Shown here: positions 43,601-47,626 of the stretch, piece by piece | Layout of the letters: each line of letters starts with the position of its first letter | Position numbering within the stretch: position 1 is the first letter of the stretch | Source of the DNA: Heloderma charlesbogerti | Taxonomy: Eukaryota > Chordata > Lepidosauria > Squamata > Helodermatidae | NCBI GenBank assembly: GCA_026122225.1 | Contig: JANEZZ010000310.1 | Coordinates: 310,001 to 374,000, forward strand | Reading direction: 5' to 3' | Length of the DNA: 64,000 bases | The notes under the pieces: generated by a model | What the model saw: only the letters and a program-made list of their open reading frames with translations | Told to the model about the DNA's origin: nothing | Database searches by the model: none | Translations under genes and position numbers: made by a program

Positions 43601-46600
43601 CATTTATATTTATTAAAATTTACAAAAGACAGAAGCAGAGTTCTCAAAAGTGGCCAATATGTAACAAAACCTGACTCTAGACTATACTACTCTAGTCTAT
43701 ACATGCAGGCTCACATGTTTGAATGCTCTTCTATACAAAAAGAATCCCTGCACACAGAAAACTAGCATGCCAGGGAGAAGATAACTAGATGTCACTGCTC
43801 TTTTCACTTGAGGACAAGCAAGAAGAGCAAAGCATTTTCTTTTGGTTCAGAAAGACACACAGAAAAGACTACTGGACATTATAAACACAAATTATCTTTC
43901 ATACCAACTCATACACATTGGCAACATTTTTAATGCCCCAAATCTACAAGCGCTTTAAAAAATAATCTAATTTGAACTATAAACACATTACAGTTTTGAG
44001 GGCACTCACCGAGTTAGGATAGTTCAGATAACAGATCTGGCAAGGCATGTCCTGTGCGGATGACCTTGTGTTCATTTGACGTGTTCGAGACTTTTTACTA
44101 GGATTTATTACATGACATTCTGCAAACAGCTTCTCCAGGTTGCCATCAAAGTACCTGTATGAACAGAGAAAGCAAGTAAAGCCAAATGTATGGGGGAAAG
44201 GGTGCACCTTCATTTGAAAATAGTCAAGGATTGAAAGTACACTTGCAAGTAAGTGCTACACACGAAGTAATACACACACACGAAGAGACAGAGAGAGATG
44301 GAGTGTACAAGAGTTGCTGTTAGGTGGCCAAGAAGAGAGTTTATCAAGTGGAAGATCTGACTGCAGTCAAATATTTCAAAGCAGTGGAATATCTTCAAAT
44401 TCAGCACTTGCTGGGTAAGTTACACATTGAATAGACAACAAGTCTCTTGTTACACAACCGTTACTGGCATTTTTTGTTCTCTTTCCAGCTTTTTGTAGAA
44501 ATTACTTGCTAAAAGCTCAAGACAAACTCTTCAGTTTGTCTTCAGTTCAGCAACTCTGCCTGTACTTCTGAAGTACGCAGCATTGCTGTACTGTCTGAGA
44601 TATCCTTGTGATAAGCAACACATTTTCCACACACACCACTCCAAACTCCCAATTTGGTCTTAGAACAGTTATGAAATCTTGCTTTTAACAACAACAACAA
44701 CGTTCAGGTTTTTTTTAAGTATACTGACTTTAGTACGTTAACTTCTCTAATGTGCAAAACTTTCAATTCTCACAGCAATGCCCTGCCATTTCAACACACT
44801 GCAAAGAGGATCAATCCCCAGGATATCCAGATACAGCTGGAAACGACCCCTGTCTGAAATCTTGAAGACCAACCTATGCTGGTCAGCATAGACCAACAAC
44901 AAACCATGGACAATTGTTGGGTTAACTATGGGTTGTTTAACCCATAAACAACCCATAGTTTCCAAGTTCACATGTCATGAAACGACACAGGAACGAGGCA
45001 TTCCTGGATTAACAAAGTGGAAATGACAAGCACACAGGCGGCAGCAAGCTCACTGATTTGCCTGTGCCTGGGAATTCCTGGGTTAAACAATCCAGGAATT
45101 GCAACATGGCATGCAAACCAGTTCTGTGTCTATACAGTTGGTAGTATTGCAGTTCTTCCCTGTTGTGTCCTTTTGGATCCCTCTTATTGTTAATCCTTTC
45201 AATTAAGCTATTTTTAAAAAAAAAATTAAAGATTTTGAAAGATTATTCTCGTATAGTTAGCCTACTCACAGCTACGGATCTGAAGATCACTAAATGAATT
45301 AGCAAGTTTCTGTGGGCCTGAAAGAAAAGGTTCATATTTTTCTTATAAAAATGAAGACAAGAACAAACCCTCTGTATTGAAATACAAGTAATGCTTTTAA
45401 GGAGATCTGGCTAGCATTTTTTAGTTATGTAAATAGACTGCCTGCAGGTGCTAAAGGAATATTACTGGCTCTTCATTTGCTCTTCAAAAATGATTCCACA
45501 TATATAATTTCACTAAGACTGCCTTATCATAAAGCCAGGCTGGGTTTACTAGATGCATATATGGAGGCTAGTCATATTGTCACCCTGCTTATTTAACTTA
45601 TTTAACTCTCGGTATTCAATTTTTATTTGCAGGGCAAGTATAAAGCATACATTGTGGTTTTGAACAAGTCAGCAAACTCTGGTTTGCCTTAATCCAGGAG
45701 AGGGAGGGAAGAAATTGCCACATGCAGGGAAAAGAGGGGTGAAAAGGATGAATATGTGACCATAAAGCCCCCTGAAGGCTCATCTGAACCAGCCCACTGT
45801 GTCATGATGACTGGAGCTCTAATTCACCCTGTCTTGCAACACTCCCCCATTCAAGCATCAATCACTCTGTTCTACCCTCTAAGCCAGGCTCCTCTAACCT
45901 GGTGCCCTCCAGGTGTGATGGACTACAACTCCCACAACCTCCAGCTAATTGCTGTGCTGGCTGGGAATGGTGAGAACTGTAGCCCACATCTGGAGGGCAC
46001 TAGGTTGGGGAAGGCTGCTCTAAACCATCCAAAGGAGTGTGGAAGGATTAGGTCTGGGTCACTGCATCTTGACCCTTATTATACTGTTTCAACTTGCATT
46101 GCAGCCAAACTCAAAAAATCACAACAGGTTAATATTCTCCTGATATTAACATTGCATAGTTCAAGCTAAAATACATACTCAAGTAACTCATGGTCAAGCA
46201 TCCTTGTTGCATCAAGGGGAAATTAAAGAGGAAAACTGCATCCTAAGAAGTATTACTGCACACGATTATCCAGAGAAATTGGAAATGAGGCATGAACAGT
46301 AAGGAGGAGACAGGGAAATCAACCGACTTGGAATCAAACAGATTCTGGATGTACAGCTGTGTAATTTAAAAGCAAGGGATTTTCCAAATAGTTTGTCCAA
46401 GAATTTCTAAGCAAACAAGTAAATTGCATCAATACTTCAGTGTTCACACAAAAAAGATTCCCTTAATAGGTTCCAAAGTATTACCAGAACGAAGAGTTGT
46501 AACACAAATAAAAGAAATTTGCACTGAAAGAAACATATTCCAGTTGATCCAATATATTGCCAATGCACTGGAATAAGCACCCAACTCATGGATGTATTTT

Positions 46601-47582
46601 TTCCCCCACTGAGTGGTATTTGCAATGTTACCTGAAGGGTTTCTTTTTTCAGAAAGTCAGTAAGAAACCCATGTAACGCTTTGTACTTGGTGAAAACCTG
46701 GATGCCAATAGGTATGTACATTTGAACCTTGTATATTAAAAGAAAACCTCAATGAGACTAGCTACATTTGTGCCCTTCATTTTCAACTCATAAGGTTTTA
46801 CAAGCAATTATTTTCCAAAGGATAAGACACAATAACTCAATCCCATGTCCTTGACTCAATTCCTACCTGTTGTTCAGAACCGGAGGACCAAGAGCCAAGT
46901 GCAGACATAACATTCACATTCTCTTAACCATTATTGAAGAAATATAAAAATATACCCTTCTTAGTATAAGGCTTCTATTTAGTGGGAAATTAACATTTCA
47001 GTATATCAAACAATTATGTACTTGTTTAAAAGGAAAATCTGTACATTCAATTAAGTCAAGTTTCCCATTTATAATCTTTACTTGGTGATTTTAAATCGCT
47101 CCATCCTGAAGACACCTGAGACACAATTAATAAGGTCACCTTTTAACTTGCTACAAGAATTCAGGGATGCATCAATTTCTCCAAATTAATCTCTTTCATG
47201 AAGGATAGATGGTTTTACATGGATTCTCTTAAGCCTCCACTCCTCCTATTGCATCATATTTCTTGTGTTATTTTTGAATACAGACTTAAAAAAAATTAAA
47301 CAATGCTTTGTATAATTTAAGTGCAACACCAACGAAAGCTGAACTAACTGTTCTGATTTAGAATATTTTGCTTCCTACAGTCAAGGCTTCACTTCTACAT
47401 TTCTATGTTGGCATAAATCCAGTGTTCAAACACAACATACAAAAAAGCCACATCCTACATTTCCTGAAAATACTGTTTTATTATAGTATTATCAGAACTA
47501 CAGATTAAACACAGCAAGATACAAACCAAGATCATTCTGCCCACAATATACGATTGTTTCATATCAGCCATTATAAATACAA

Positions 47583-47626
<44 letters not shown>
